Source of the DNA: Elymus sibiricus
Taxonomy: Eukaryota; Streptophyta; Magnoliopsida; Poales; Poaceae
Length of the DNA stretch: 64,000 nt
Assembly: GCA_039707655.1 (NCBI GenBank)
Contig: CM077666.1
Coordinates: 298,928,166 to 298,992,165, forward strand
Direction of reading: 5' to 3'
The translations under genes were made by a program, and so were the position numbers. This document shows, one piece after another, positions 52,896 through 64,000 of the stretch (positions are counted from its first letter, which is position 1; each line of letters opens with the position of its first letter). The notes below the pieces were generated by a model. The model was given only the letters and a program-made list of their open reading frames with translations. It was not told the origin of the DNA and ran no database searches.

Positions 52896-53544
52896 TCTTT
52901 CGTCTTCAACACTATCGGTAACCTCACTTGGAGCTATATTTTTATTCGTCACATAATATGAGTTTTGCTTGGAACGTCATTTTCTTTTGTTGAGATTTGC
53001 TTGCTGTTATAAATAATCTTGTTTTGTATCTTTTATTTCAATAAAATGCCAATTATAGCCTTTACTATACTCAGTTTGCAAGTTCATGTGTTACTGTTTG
53101 AAAACAGAAAGTTTTTTGTAATGACTGGAATATTCCTGAATAGTAAGAACATGATAAAAATCTCAAATTTTTACACAGTAAGCATGCATGAGTTCTCTGT
53201 CACGTGGTAATTTTTACAATTTTTGGAGTTAGGGAAGTATGAATGCTTATTCACCCTTTTACAGACTGTTCTGTTTAGACAGATTTCGGTTATAGTTGCA
53301 TTGTTTGCATATGTTTCTTGTTTAATGTTTCTATTTGTGGATAGGAGTATTAATTATGCAGAGGCATTTAGTATGCAATGTTTAATTATAATTTTAGTGA
53401 TTTGCTACAGTATCGAATGATAAGGTTTTGAGTTGATTTATACTAACTTATCTCACGAGTTCGTGTTGAGTTTTGCGTGTATGAAGTTTTTAAGATTTAG
53501 GAGAAACCATGATATGATAGGAATTAAGGAGACACAAGAGCTCA

Positions 53545-53630
53545 ATCTTGGGGATGCCCAAGGCACCCCAAGATAACATTCGAAGAAATCTCAAGCAACT
53601 AAGCTTGGGGATGCCCCGGTAGGCATCCCC
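53545..53630 (+). other. Twin-hairpin module A3
   Basis: It has the same arrangement as A1. Hairpin a has its initial AAG changed to AATC but keeps CTTGGGG/CCCCAAG. Hairpin b has loop CCGGTA and an intact 9-bp stem. Confidence 0.85.
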
Positions 53631-54366
53631 TCTTTCTTCATCAACACCTGTCGGTTACCTTAAGTTTTTACTTATTCACATGATATGTGCTATTCTTGGA
53701 GTGTCCTTTTATTTTCATTTTATTTGCTGTTTGAATAAAATACTTGGATCTGAAATCTTTATTGAGAGAAAGTCTTCACATAGCTACCCATTCACTAAAC
53801 TACTCTTTGTTCTTCACTTATATCTTTTGGAGTAGTTTGTCATTTGCTCTCGTGCTTCATTTATATCCCAAGAGTAAATTGTTGAGTGAATTGAATGTCA
53901 TAAATATGAAATTATATGTGCTTCATATGCTTGTCCCATGGGGAGTAGTGATTTCACATAAATGAAGTGTAAGTGGTAAAATTTATTGAAAGTTCGCAAA
54001 CACAGCATTGGTCACTTGAACAATTCATGAAAGAATATTGAAGGAAGAGAGATTTCACATATAAATATACTATCTTGGACATCTTCTATGATTGTGAGCC
54101 CCCATTAATTATTTTCAAGCTTGATCAAGAAGTTGACATTGGTCAAGGAAGACAACGTAATGAGTTATGTTTGTTTATATTCACATAGAAGTTATATTGT
54201 CATGGATCTTCTAACATGTGGTGCTTGCTTAGGATCTTTTGCTAGCCAAAACTTCATACTAAGTACAAATACTACTTGTGCATCCGAAAACCCTTAAACC
54301 CAGTTTCTTGCCATGAGAGTCCACCATATCTACCTATGGATTGAATAAGATCCTTCAAGTAAGTTG

Positions 54367-54567
54367 TCATCGGTGCAAAAAGCAATAAAAATTGCTCCTA
54401 AATATGTATGATCTTTTATTGGAAGGGAAAATAAGCTTTGTACGAACTTGTGATGGTGAAGAAATAAAAGCGACGGACTGCATAATAAATGTTGCTTTCA
54501 CAAGGGGCAATATAAAGTGACGTTCCTTTCCATTAAGAGCTTGCACATCCAAAAATAAAAATCGCAT
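54367..54567 (-). CDS. Conserved antisense ORF (copy A), 66 aa
   Basis: It starts MRFLFLDVQALNGKERHFIL and has ATFIMQSVAFISSPSQVRTK. It is homologous to 38408-38644 and 60391-60591. It is shorter at the C-terminus because of a frame change. Function unknown. Confidence 0.35.
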   Translation of the reverse strand: MRFLFLDVQALNGKERHFILPLVKATFIMQSVAFISSPSQVRTKLIFPSNKRSYIFRSNFYCFLHR

Positions 54568-55227
54568 GACAACCTCTGCTTCCCTCTGCGAAGGGCCTAT
54601 CTTTTACCTTTATGTATTTACCTTTCTGTATTTACTTTTATGCAAGAGTCAGTAATGTTCATACCTATTCCGCTCTATTTATTCTCTAGTGGGCAAGCAT
54701 CATGTGGTAGGGAATGATCCAGGCACATATATCTCGTCGAATATAGGTGATCATGAGTTATTATTGTTGACATTATCCCTGAAATATATAAGTTGGGAGG
54801 CGAAACATTAAGCCCCTATCTTCCTATATGTTTGACTGAAACGGTTTGTTCTAAAAATATGCTTTGAGTGTCAGCAATCATGGAAGACTAAATGATAGTT
54901 GAGTATGTGGAATTTGCTAAACCAAAGCTCTTACATAGACCCTTCCTGAAAATAAGATGAATTGTAATTGTTTGATGACTGAAAATATAGTTTGTTGATT
55001 TTCAAGAAAGTTTATGGTCTATACTTTAAACATGTGAATAGCTTGCTACTTGATCATGAGAAGTTTTATGAGATGAGCTACTGTTTATGATATATATTGA
55101 TGCTAGAAAAGGTGTTTGAAATTATCATTGATCAAACTTATGCACTATGCTAGCATTCACACTTCATAAATTATTTCTTTTATCATTTACCCACTCGAGG
55201 ACGAGTAGGAATTAAGCTTGGGGATGC

Positions 55228-56773
55228 TTATACGTCTCCAATGTATATATAATTTATGAAGTATTCATGCCATGTTTACAATAGTTTTGTATGGTTTTGG
55301 TGCACTTTTATATTATTTTTATGGACTAACTTATTAATCTAGTGCCCAGTGCCAGTTCCTGTTTTCTGCTTGTTTTTTTGTTTTATAGAAAAACCATACC
55401 AAACGAAGTCCAAATGCGATAAAACTTTACGGAGATTTATTTTGGAATATATGTGATTTTTGGGAAGAAGAATCAACGCAAGATGGTGCCCGAGGGCTCC
55501 ACAAGGCAGCACGGCGCGCCCCCCTAGGGTCGCGCCCTGTTGCCTTGTGGGAACCTTGTAGGTCGGTTGATGCCCTTCTTTCGCCGCAAGAAATATAATT
55601 TCCAGATAAAAATCCCCTCAAAATTTCAGCCCAATCGGAGTTACAGATCTCCGGGAATATAAGAAACGGTTTTCGGCCAGAAACAGGAGCGCAGAAACAG
55701 AAGAGAACAGAGAGAGAGAGATCCAATCTTGGAGGGGCTCCCGCCCCTCCAGGCACCATGGAGGCCAAGGACCAGAGGGTGAACCTCTCCCCATCTAGGG
55801 GGGAGGCCATGGAGGAGCACACCGGAGGGGGATCCTCTCTTCCTCTCTCTCTCTCTCGGTGGCGCCGGAGTGCCGTCGGGGGAACCATCGCCGCGGTGAT
55901 CATCTTCATCAACTTCACCGTCCATCACCTCCCTCTTCTCTTTTCAACGACCCACTCTCCCGCACCCCATTGTAATCCCCTTCTTGAACTTGGTGCTTTA
56001 TGCCACATATTATTATCCAATGATGTGTTGCCATCCTATGATGTTTGAGTTGATTTCTTTTGTCCTTTGGGTTGATTGATGATCTTGATTGGTTTGAGTT
56101 GTATGTTTTATTTTGGTGCTGTCCTATGGTGCCCTCCGTGCCGCGCACACATGGGGGATTCCCGCTGTAGGGTTTTGCAATACGTTCATGATTCTCTTAT
56201 AGTGGGCGGCTAGAGTGACAGAAGCTTACACCCGAGTAAGGGGGTTGTTACGTATGGGAGTAAAGGGGACTTGATACTTAATGCTAAGGTTGGGTTTACC
56301 TTAATGATTTCTAGTAGCTGCAGATGCTTGCTAGAAATCCAATCATAAGTTCATATCATCCAAGTACGGAAAGTATGTTAGCTCATGCCTCTCCCTCATA
56401 TAAAATTGCAATAATGAGTACCGATCTTGTTATCAATTGCCTAGGACAATTCCGCACACCGATCCATCATTATTCCACACTCGCTATTTGTAATTTATTG
56501 TAATATATTCTTACTTTATTTAGGCAGCACCTATTTTTATATTTTAGTTCATTGAAATCATGCAAAGCTATCCTCTTTATACCCACAACGTAGTTTTATT
56601 TCTCGTTTCTAGATAAAAGCAAACGCTCGGTGTACGTAGAGTCGTATCAGTGGCAGATAGGACTTGAGAGAATATTTATCTTACCTTTAGCTCCTTGTGG
56701 GTTCGACACTCCATACTTATCACTTTCATCTTTGGAAATTGCTACGATGATTCCTTGCACTTGGGGATTATCA
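55228..56773 (+). repeat. LTR 2 of the tandem element
   Basis: 1,546 bp. It starts TTATACGTCTCC, so the terminal TG has become TT, and ends GGATTATCA. It is collinear with LTR 1. Confidence 0.92.
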
Positions 56774-59700
56774 AGCTCTTTTCTGGCGCCGTTGCCGGGG
56801 AGCAATAGCGTGGGGTTAATATTTTCGTGTATGCTTGTTTGCTTTCATCACTAAGTAGATTTTGTTTTTACTTTTGATTTTGTTTTCTTTTCTTTAGTTG
56901 TGGGTGAAACAAAATAAATTGAAAATGCAAAATACAAAAAAAATTACTTGCCTCTTATGCCTAGCTTAATGGCTTTAAAGAAAGCGCTGCCTGGGAGACA
57001 ACCCGAAAGTTTTATAGAGTATTTTTATTATTTTGTGTAATATAAACTTTATTATGTGTGCCATTTAAATATTTTAAAACAAGAAAAATATAGAGGGAAA
57101 CCTAAAACTTTTCAAAAAGAAAAGTGAAAGTGAGAAAGATGAGCAATGTGGAAGTGGGGGCTAGCCTTGAACTTTCTTCATTCCCATGGAAACTTTGTGA
57201 ACCTTGATTATAGAAACTTTTCAAGAAAAATAATTATCCCCTTGTACAAATCCATTGTATTATAAAAATAATGTGCCAAGATTTACCTTTAGGATGTTTA
57301 AATTGCTTGTTTGGTGTGTGCTGTCAAAAAACAGAAACTTTTGCTGTAGTGTTTGAATTTCTATATTTTACTGGAATGTGAAAAAATTCTAAAATTTTTA
57401 CACAGTACTTATAATCAATTTTTTTTATTTTTTCCTAATTTTTCAGAAATTTTGGAGTTACAGAAGTATGGTTTTTAAATAGATCTTTACAGACTGTTCT
57501 GTTTTAGACAGATTCTGTTGCATAGGTTCCTTATTTCGATGAATCTATGGATCGTATCGGGGGGGTATGAGTCATGGAGAAGTTAGAGTACAGTATCATT
57601 ATGCCAATATTAAATATGAATCAATTTACAACAGTACCTAAAGTTTAAGATTTATTTGTTATACTAACGGATCTCACGAGGTTTCTATTGAGTTTTGTGT
57701 GGATGAAGTGTTCGAAGATCGAGGAGGTATCGATATGAGAAGGATAAGGAGGGGAAAGAGTTCAAGCTTGGGGATGCCCAAGGCACCCCAAGTAAATATT
57801 CAAGGAGACTGAAGCATCTAAGCTTGGGGATGCCCCGGAAGGCATCCCATCTTTCTTCTTCAACAATTATCGGTATGTCTCGGCTTTTGTTTTGTTCACA
57901 TGATATGCGTAAATTCTTGGAGCGACTTTTGCGTTTTTTTCCTTTTCTTTGATGCACGATTCTTGTTGGTGATGATTTCTTATGGTTCTTGGTTGTTTTA
58001 TAGAATGCTTCATGCGCTTCACTTAAATCTTTTGAGTATGGCTTTATAGAATGCTCTTTGTGCTTCACTTAAATCCCTTGAGTATGGCTTTAGAGAATGC
58101 TTCGTGTGCTTCACTTATATATTTTGAGCTTGGATATTGGTCTCTCTATATTCACTGTAGAATACTCTATGAACTTCATTTATATCTTTTAGATTCTGAA
58201 TAAAATTATCATCAAAAGTGGGTTTGGAAGAGTGTGAACTCTATGTAGCAATGCAACCCGCTATTTATCTTTACTATTTTTGTATGTCTGCATGATTAAT
58301 CTACTGTAGTAATCATTTCATGTATCTTTTATTTCAATAAAGTGCCAAGTAAGACCTTTGGGATAGTGCAAATGCTTGTTGATTTGATTCTGTGCAAAAA
58401 CAGAAACTTTTGTGTCCAGTGCTGGAATTTATATTCTTCACTGGTGCATGAGAAAATTATGAAATTTTTACACAGTATTGGGCCACAAATGTTTTACGTT
58501 TTACTAAATTTTCAGAATTTTTGGAGGTACAGAAGTATGCTTTTTAATTCGCTCACTACATGCTGTTCTGTTTTTGACAGATTCTGTTTTTATCGCATAG
58601 TTTGCTTGTTTTAGCGTTTTCATAGCTTATATTGAGTAATATAAATTGTGAAAATGATACACTACAGTAGGAATTATGTGAGAACAATTATTAATCTTGT
58701 CTTTACAGTACCTAAGTGGATGATTTATTTTTATCATACTAACCTATTTCACAAGTTCCGTTAAGTTTTGTGTGAAGTTTTCAAGTTTTGGGTGAGATAT
58801 CGATATGATGAGAATAAGGGGTGGCAAGACCCTAAGCTTGGGGATGCCCAAGGCACCCCAAGGTAATATTCAAGGAAGACTCAAGCGTCTAAGCTTGGGG
58901 ATGCCCCGGAAGGCATCCCCTCTTTCGTCTTCAACACTATCGGTAACCTCACTTGGAGCTATATTTTTATTCGTCACATAATATGAGTTTTGCTTGGAAC
59001 GTCATTTTCTTTTGTTGAGATTCGCTTGCTGTTATCAATAATCTTGTTTTGTATCTTTTATTTCAATAAAATTCCAATTATAGCCTTTACTATGCTCACT
59101 TTGCAAGTTCATGTGTTACTGTTTGAAAACAGAAAGTTTTCTGTAATGACCGGAATATTCCTGAATAGTCAGAACATGATAAAAATCTCAATTTTTTACA
59201 CAGTAACCATGCATGAGCTCTCTGTCACGTGGTAATTTTTACAATTTTTGGAGTTAGGGAAGTATGAATTCTTATTCACCCTTTACAGACTGTTCTGTTT
59301 AGACAGATTTCGGTTATAGTTGCATTGTTTGCATATGTTTCTTGTTTAATGTTTCTATTTGTGGATAGGAGTATTAAATATGTAGAGGCATTTAGTATGC
59401 AATGTTTAATTATAATTTTAGTGATTTTCTTCAGTATAGAATGTTAAGGTTTTGAGTTGATTTATACTAACTTATCTCACGAGTTCTTGTTGAGTTTTGC
59501 GTGTATGAAGTTTTTAAGATTTAGGAGAAACCATGATATGAGAGGAATTAAAGAGACACAAGAGCACAATCTTGGGTATGCCCAAGGCACCCCAAGATAA
59601 CATTCCAAGAAGTCTCAAGCAACTAAGCTTGGGGATGCCCCGGTAGGCATCCCCCCTTTCTTCATCAACACCTGTCGGTTACCCTAAGTTTTTACTTATT

Positions 59701-61251
59701 CAAATGATATGTGCTATTCTTGGAGTGTCCTTTTATTTTCATTTTATTTGCTGTTTGAATAAAATACTTGGATCTGAAATCTTTATTGAGAGAAAGTCTT
59801 CACATAGCTACCCATTCACTAAACTACTCTTTGTTCTTCACTTATATCTTTTGGAGTAGTTTGTCATTTGCTCTCGTGCTTCATTTATATCCCAAGAGTA
59901 AATTGTTGAGTGAATTGAATGTCATAAATATGAAATTATATGTGCTTCATATGCTTGTCCCATGGGGAGTAGTGATTTCACATAAAAGAAGTGTAAGTGG
60001 TAAAATTTATTGAAAGTTAGCAAACACAGCATTGGTCACTTGAACAATTCATGAAAGAATATTGAAGGAAGAGAGATTTCACATATAAATATACTATCTT
60101 GGACATCTTCTATGATTGTGAGCCCCCATTAATTATTTTCAAGCTTGATCAAGTAGTTGACGTTGGACAAGGAAGACAACGTAATGAGTTATGTTTGTTT
60201 ATATTCACATAGAAGTTATATTGTCATGGATCCTCTAACATGTGGTGCTTGCTTAGGATATTTTGCTAGCCAAAACTTCATACTAAGTAGAAATACTACT
60301 TGTGCATCCGAAAACCCTTAAACCCAGTTTCTTGCCATGAGAGTCCACCATATCTACCTATGGATTGAATAAGATCCTTCAAGTAAGTTGTCATCGGTGC
60401 AAAAAGCAATAAAAATTGCTCCTAAATATGTATGATCTTTTATTAGAAGGGAAAATAAGCTTTGTACGAACTTGTGATGGTGAAGAAATAAAAGTGACGG
60501 ACTGCATAATAAATGTTGCTATCACAAGGGGCAATATAAAGTGACGTTCCTTTCCATTAAGAGCTTGCACATCCAAAAATAAAAATCGCATGACAACCTC
60601 TGCTTCCCTCTGCGAAGGGCCTATCTTTTACGTTTCTGTATTTACTTTTCTGTATTTACTTTTATGCGAGAGTCAGTAATGTTCATACCTATTCCGCTCT
60701 ATTTATTCTCTAGTGGGCAAGCATCATGTGGTAGGGAATGATCCAGGCACATACATCTAGTTGAATATAGGTGATCATGAGTTATTATTGTTGACATTAT
60801 CCCTGAAATATATAAGTTGGGAGGCGAAACATTAAGCCCCTATCTTCCTATATGTTTGACTGAAACGGTTTGTTCTAAAAATATGCTTTGAGTGTCAGCA
60901 ATCATGGAAGACTAAATGATAGTTGAGTATGTGGAATTTGCTAAACCAAAGCTCTTGCATAGACCCTTCCTGAAAATAAGATGAATTGTAATTGTTTGAT
61001 GACTGAAAATATAGTTTGTTGATTTTCAAGAAAGTTTATGGTCTATAATTTAAACATGTGAATAGCTTGCTACTTGATCATGAGAAGTTTTATGAGATGA
61101 GCTACTGTTTATGATATATATTGATGCTAGAAAAGGTGTTTGAAATTATCATTGATCAAACTTATGCACTATGCTAGCATTCACACTTCATAAATTATTT
61201 CTTTTATCATTTACCCACTCGAGGACGAGTAGGAATTAAGCTTGGGGATGC
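56774..61251 (+). mobile_element. Internal region B
   Basis: Its length, 4,478 bp, is the same as region A, with scattered substitutions. Twin hairpins lie near 57763-57848, 58833-58920 and 59568-59654. The PBS is at 56784-56801. No coding domains. The polypurine tract lies directly before 61252. Confidence 0.88.
60391..60591 (-). CDS. Conserved antisense ORF (copy B), 66 aa
   Basis: It is nearly identical to 54367-54567, with two residue differences seen (K to I in LVIATF, A to T in SVTF). Confidence 0.35.
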   Translation of the reverse strand: MRFLFLDVQALNGKERHFILPLVIATFIMQSVTFISSPSQVRTKLIFPSNKRSYIFRSNFYCFLHR

Positions 61252-62642
61252 TTATACGTCTCCAACGTATCTATAATTTATGAAGTATTCATGCCATGTT
61301 TACAATAGTTTTGTATGGTTTTGGTGCACTTTTATATTATTTTTATGGACTAACTTATTAATCTAGTGCCCAGTGCCAGTTCCTGTTTTCTGCTTGTTTT
61401 TTTGTTTTGTAGAAAAACCATACCAAATGAATTCCAAATGCGATAAAAATTTATGGAGATTTATTTTGGAATATATGTGATTTTTGGGAAGAAGAATCAA
61501 CGCAAGATGGTGCCCGAGGGCTCCACAAGGCAGCACGGCCCGCCCCCCTAGGGCCGCGCCCTGTTGCCTTGTGGGCACCTTGTAGGTCGGTTGATGCCCT
61601 TCTTTTGCCGCAAGAAAGATAATTTCCAGGTAAAAATCCCCTCAAAAATTTCAGCCCAATCGGAGTTACGGATCTCCGGGAATATAAGAAACGGTTTTCG
61701 GCCAGAAACAGGAGCGCAGAAACAGAAGAGAACAGAGAGAGAGATATCCAATCTCGGAGGGGCTCCCGCCCCTCCGGGCACCATGGATGCCAAGGACCAG
61801 AGGGTGAACCTCTCCCCATCTAGGGGGGGAGGCCATGGAGGAGCACACCGGAGGGGGAGCCTCTCTTCCTCTCTCTCTCGGTGGCGCCGGAGTGCCGCCG
61901 GGGGAACCATCGCCGCGGTGATCATCTTCATCAACTTGGGTTGATTGATGATCTTGATTGGTTTGAGTTGTATGTTTTATTTTGGTGATGTCCTATGGTG
62001 CCCTCCGTGCCGCGCACACGTGGGGGATTCCCGATGTAGGGTTTTGCAATACGTTCATGATTCTCTTATAGTGGGCGGCTAGAGTGACAGAAGCTTACAC
62101 CCGAGTAAGGGGGTTGTTGCGTATGGGAGTAAAGGGGACTTGATACTTAATGCTAAGGTTGGGTTTACCTTAATGATTTCTAGTAGTTGCGGATGCTTGC
62201 TAGAAGTCCAATCATAAGTTCATATGATCCAAGTACGGAAAGTATGTTAGCTCATGCCTCTCCCTCATATAAAATTGCAATAATGATTACCGATCTTGTT
62301 ATCAATTGCCTAGGACAATTCCGCACACCGATCCATCATTATTCCACACTCGCTATTTGTAATTTATTGTAATATATTCTTACTTTATTTAGGCAGCACC
62401 TATTTTTATATTTTAGTTCTTCGAAATCATGCAAAGCTATCCTCTTTATACCCACAACGTAGTTTTATTTCTCGTTTCTAGATAAAAGCAAACGCTCGTT
62501 GTACGTAGAGTCGTATCAGTGGCAGATAGGACTTGAGAGAATATTTATCTTACCTTTAGCTCCTTGTGGGTTCGACACTCCATACTTATCACTTTCATCT
62601 TTGGAAATTGCTACGATGATTCCTTGCACTTGGGGATTATCA
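61252..62642 (+). repeat. LTR 3 of the tandem element, with an internal deletion
   Basis: 1,391 bp. It starts TTATACGTCTCC like LTR 2. About 153 bases corresponding to 55916-56068 are missing at 61935/61936. The break joins 'catcaactt' to 'gggttgattgatg', with a short CTT homology at both ends of the lost segment. Confidence 0.9.
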
Positions 62643-64000
62643 AGCTCTTTTCTGGCGCCGTTGCCGGGGAGCAATAGCGTGGGGTTAATATTTTTGTGTA
62701 TGCTTGTTTGCTTTCATCACTAAGTAGATTTTGTTTTTTCCTTTTGATTTTGTTTTCTTTTCTTTAGTTGTGGGTGAAACAAAAAAAATTAAAAATGCAA
62801 AATACAAAAAAAAAATACTTGCCTCTTATGCCTAGCTTAATGGCTTTAAAGAAAGCGCTGCCTAGGAGACAACCCGAAAGTTTTAGAGAGTATTTTTATT
62901 ATTTTGTGTAATATAAAATTTATTATGTGTGCCATTTAAATATTTGAAACAAAAAAAATATAGAGGTAAACCTAAAATTTTCAAAAAGAAAAGTGAAAGT
63001 GAGAAAGATGAGCAATGTGGAAGTGGGGGCTAGCCTTGAACTTGCTTCATTCCCATGGAAACTTTGTGAACCTTGATTACAGAATTTTTTTAAGAAAAAT
63101 AATTATCCCCTTGTACAAATCCATTGTATTATAAAAATAATGTGCCAAGATTTACCTTTAGGATGTTTAAATTGCTTGTTTGGTGTGTGCTGTGAAAAAA
63201 CAGAAACTTTTGCAATAGTGTTTGAATTTCTATATTTTAATGGAATGTGAAAAAATTCTGAAATTTTTACACAGTACTTATATCCAAATTTATTATTTTT
63301 TCCTAATTTTTCAGAATTTTTGGAGTTACATAAGTATCGTTTTTAAATAGATCTTTACAGACTGTTCTGTTTTAGACAGATTCTGTTGCATAGTTTGCTT
63401 ATTTTGATGAATCTATGGATCGTATCGGGGGGTATGAGTCATGGAGAAGTTGGAGTACAGTAGCATTATGCCAATATTAAATATGAATCAATTTACAACA
63501 GTACCTAAAGTTTAAGATTTATTTGTTATACTAACGGATCTCACGATGTTTCTGTTGAGTTTTGTGTGGATGAAGTGTTCGAAGATCGAGGAGGTATCGA
63601 TATGAGAAGAATAAGGAGAGGAAAGAGTTCAAGCTTGGGGATGCCCAAGGCACCCCAAGTAAATATTCAAGGAGACTGAAGCATCTAAGCTTGGGGATGC
63701 CCCGGAAGGCATCCCATCTTTCTTCTTCAACAATTATCGGTATGTCTCGGTTTTTATTTTGTTCACATGATATGCGTAAATTCTTGGAGCATCTTTTGCT
63801 TTTTTTTTTCCTTTTCTTTTATGCATGATTCTTGTTGGCAATGATTTCTTATGGTTCTTGGTTGATTTTTAGAATGCTTCATGCGCTTCACTTAAATCTT
63901 TTGAGTATGGCTTTATAGAATGCTCTTTGTGCTTCACTTAAATCCCTTGAGTATGGCTTTATAGAATGCTTCGTGAGCTTCACTTATATATTTTGAGCTT
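62643..64000 (+). mobile_element. Internal region C (cut by the window end)
   Basis: It follows LTR 3 with an intact PBS (62653-62670) and repeats the start of regions A and B, including a twin hairpin at 63630-63715. It runs out of the window. Confidence 0.88.

Larger units (their letters stand above)
50778..55227 (+). mobile_element. Internal region A, non-coding, with three module repeats
   Basis: There is no ORF with a retroelement domain. A degenerate unit is repeated three times, near 51245-51835, 52311-52905 and 53038-53640. Each contains 'aataa.tgccaa', an 'acagaaact.tt' stretch, 'ttttacacagtact', 'cagaatttttggag', 'acagactgttctgtt', 'agacagattct' and ends in the twin hairpin. From about 53970 it matches the 3' region of the coding element at 38050. 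The tract AAGCTTGGGGATGC before LTR 2 is the polypurine tract. Confidence 0.85.
49209..64000 (+). mobile_element. Non-autonomous Gypsy-type element in tandem: LTR-int-LTR-int-LTR-int (continues)
   Basis: LTRs lie at 49209-50749, 55228-56773 and 61252-62642. Internal regions are 50750-55227, 56774-61251 (both 4,478 bp) and 62643 onward. All are in the same orientation. Each internal region starts with the same tRNA-Asp PBS and lacks any gag, protease, reverse transcriptase or integrase motif in all frames. Its last 1.25 kb matches the 3' non-coding region of the coding element at 38.05-39.28 kb. The period is about 6,020 bp. No target duplication is present at the inner LTRs, so the series arose by recombination rather than by separate insertions. 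Confidence 0.9.

Noticed and set aside
1..64000. CRISPR arrays, tRNA or rRNA genes, bacterial operons, phage genes
   Set aside because: No regular direct-repeat/spacer structure and no tRNA cloverleaf or rRNA sequence was seen. All tandem repeats have contiguous units without unique spacers, and gene structure is eukaryotic.

Overview
The window looks like nuclear DNA of a Triticeae grass (wheat, barley, Aegilops or a close relative). It has long nested Ty3/Gypsy LTR retrotransposons primed by tRNA-Asp, Stowaway MITEs of the 'CTCCCTCCGT' type, a CACTA-like terminus, and sparse intron-containing plant genes. The genes belong to plant families: a Transposase_24-like gene, B3-like genes, a WRN-like exonuclease, and F-box/DUF295 and DUF4283 relics. 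There is no bacterial or organellar operon structure. All family assignments were made by reading motifs; no database search was run.

Left part (1-17 kb). Retroelement debris (1-1.69 kb) is followed by two minus-strand genes in tandem with similar Pro/Arg-rich first exons. The gene at 5.9-2.6 kb splices in phase into a Transposase_24-like (Ptta/En/Spm) protein. The gene at 9.6-7.0 kb keeps a coiled-coil C-terminus and shows tandem exon amplification: a 114-bp exon twice, and a 30-bp exon at least three times. Two diverged copies of one non-coding block (9.7-12.1 and 14.2-16.9 kb) follow. Each has expanded its own tandem array, about 185 bp in one and about 237 bp in the other. A multiply disabled minus-strand pseudogene lies between them.

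Middle part (17-30 kb). Three consecutive plus-strand transcription units share a promoter-like box: a coiled-coil protein gene, a five-exon B3-like gene whose modelled introns are all phase 0, and a decayed B3-like paralogue. After them comes a 4-kb compound of satellite-like repeats ending at a CACTA-type terminus at 29106.

Right part (30-64 kb). A WRN-like DEDDy 3'-5' exonuclease gene (minus strand) is split by a 9,924-bp Gypsy element (30882-40805, target duplication TGCGT). The cut falls between the Asp and Glu codons of catalytic motif I. The element's gag-pol frame carries four stop codons and a frameshift. Relics of an F-box/DUF295 gene and a DUF4283 gene follow. Next is a Gypsy LTR plus gag fragment (47.1-49.2 kb), itself broken by a second Gypsy-type element with no detectable gag-pol. 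That element is present as a head-to-tail series LTR-internal-LTR-internal-LTR-internal, running past the end of the window. Its internal region holds three copies of a twin-hairpin module built around an AAGCTTGGGG motif that also sits at its polypurine tract. It shares its primer-binding site, 3' untranslated region and a conserved antisense ORF with the coding element at 31-41 kb, as expected of a non-autonomous partner.
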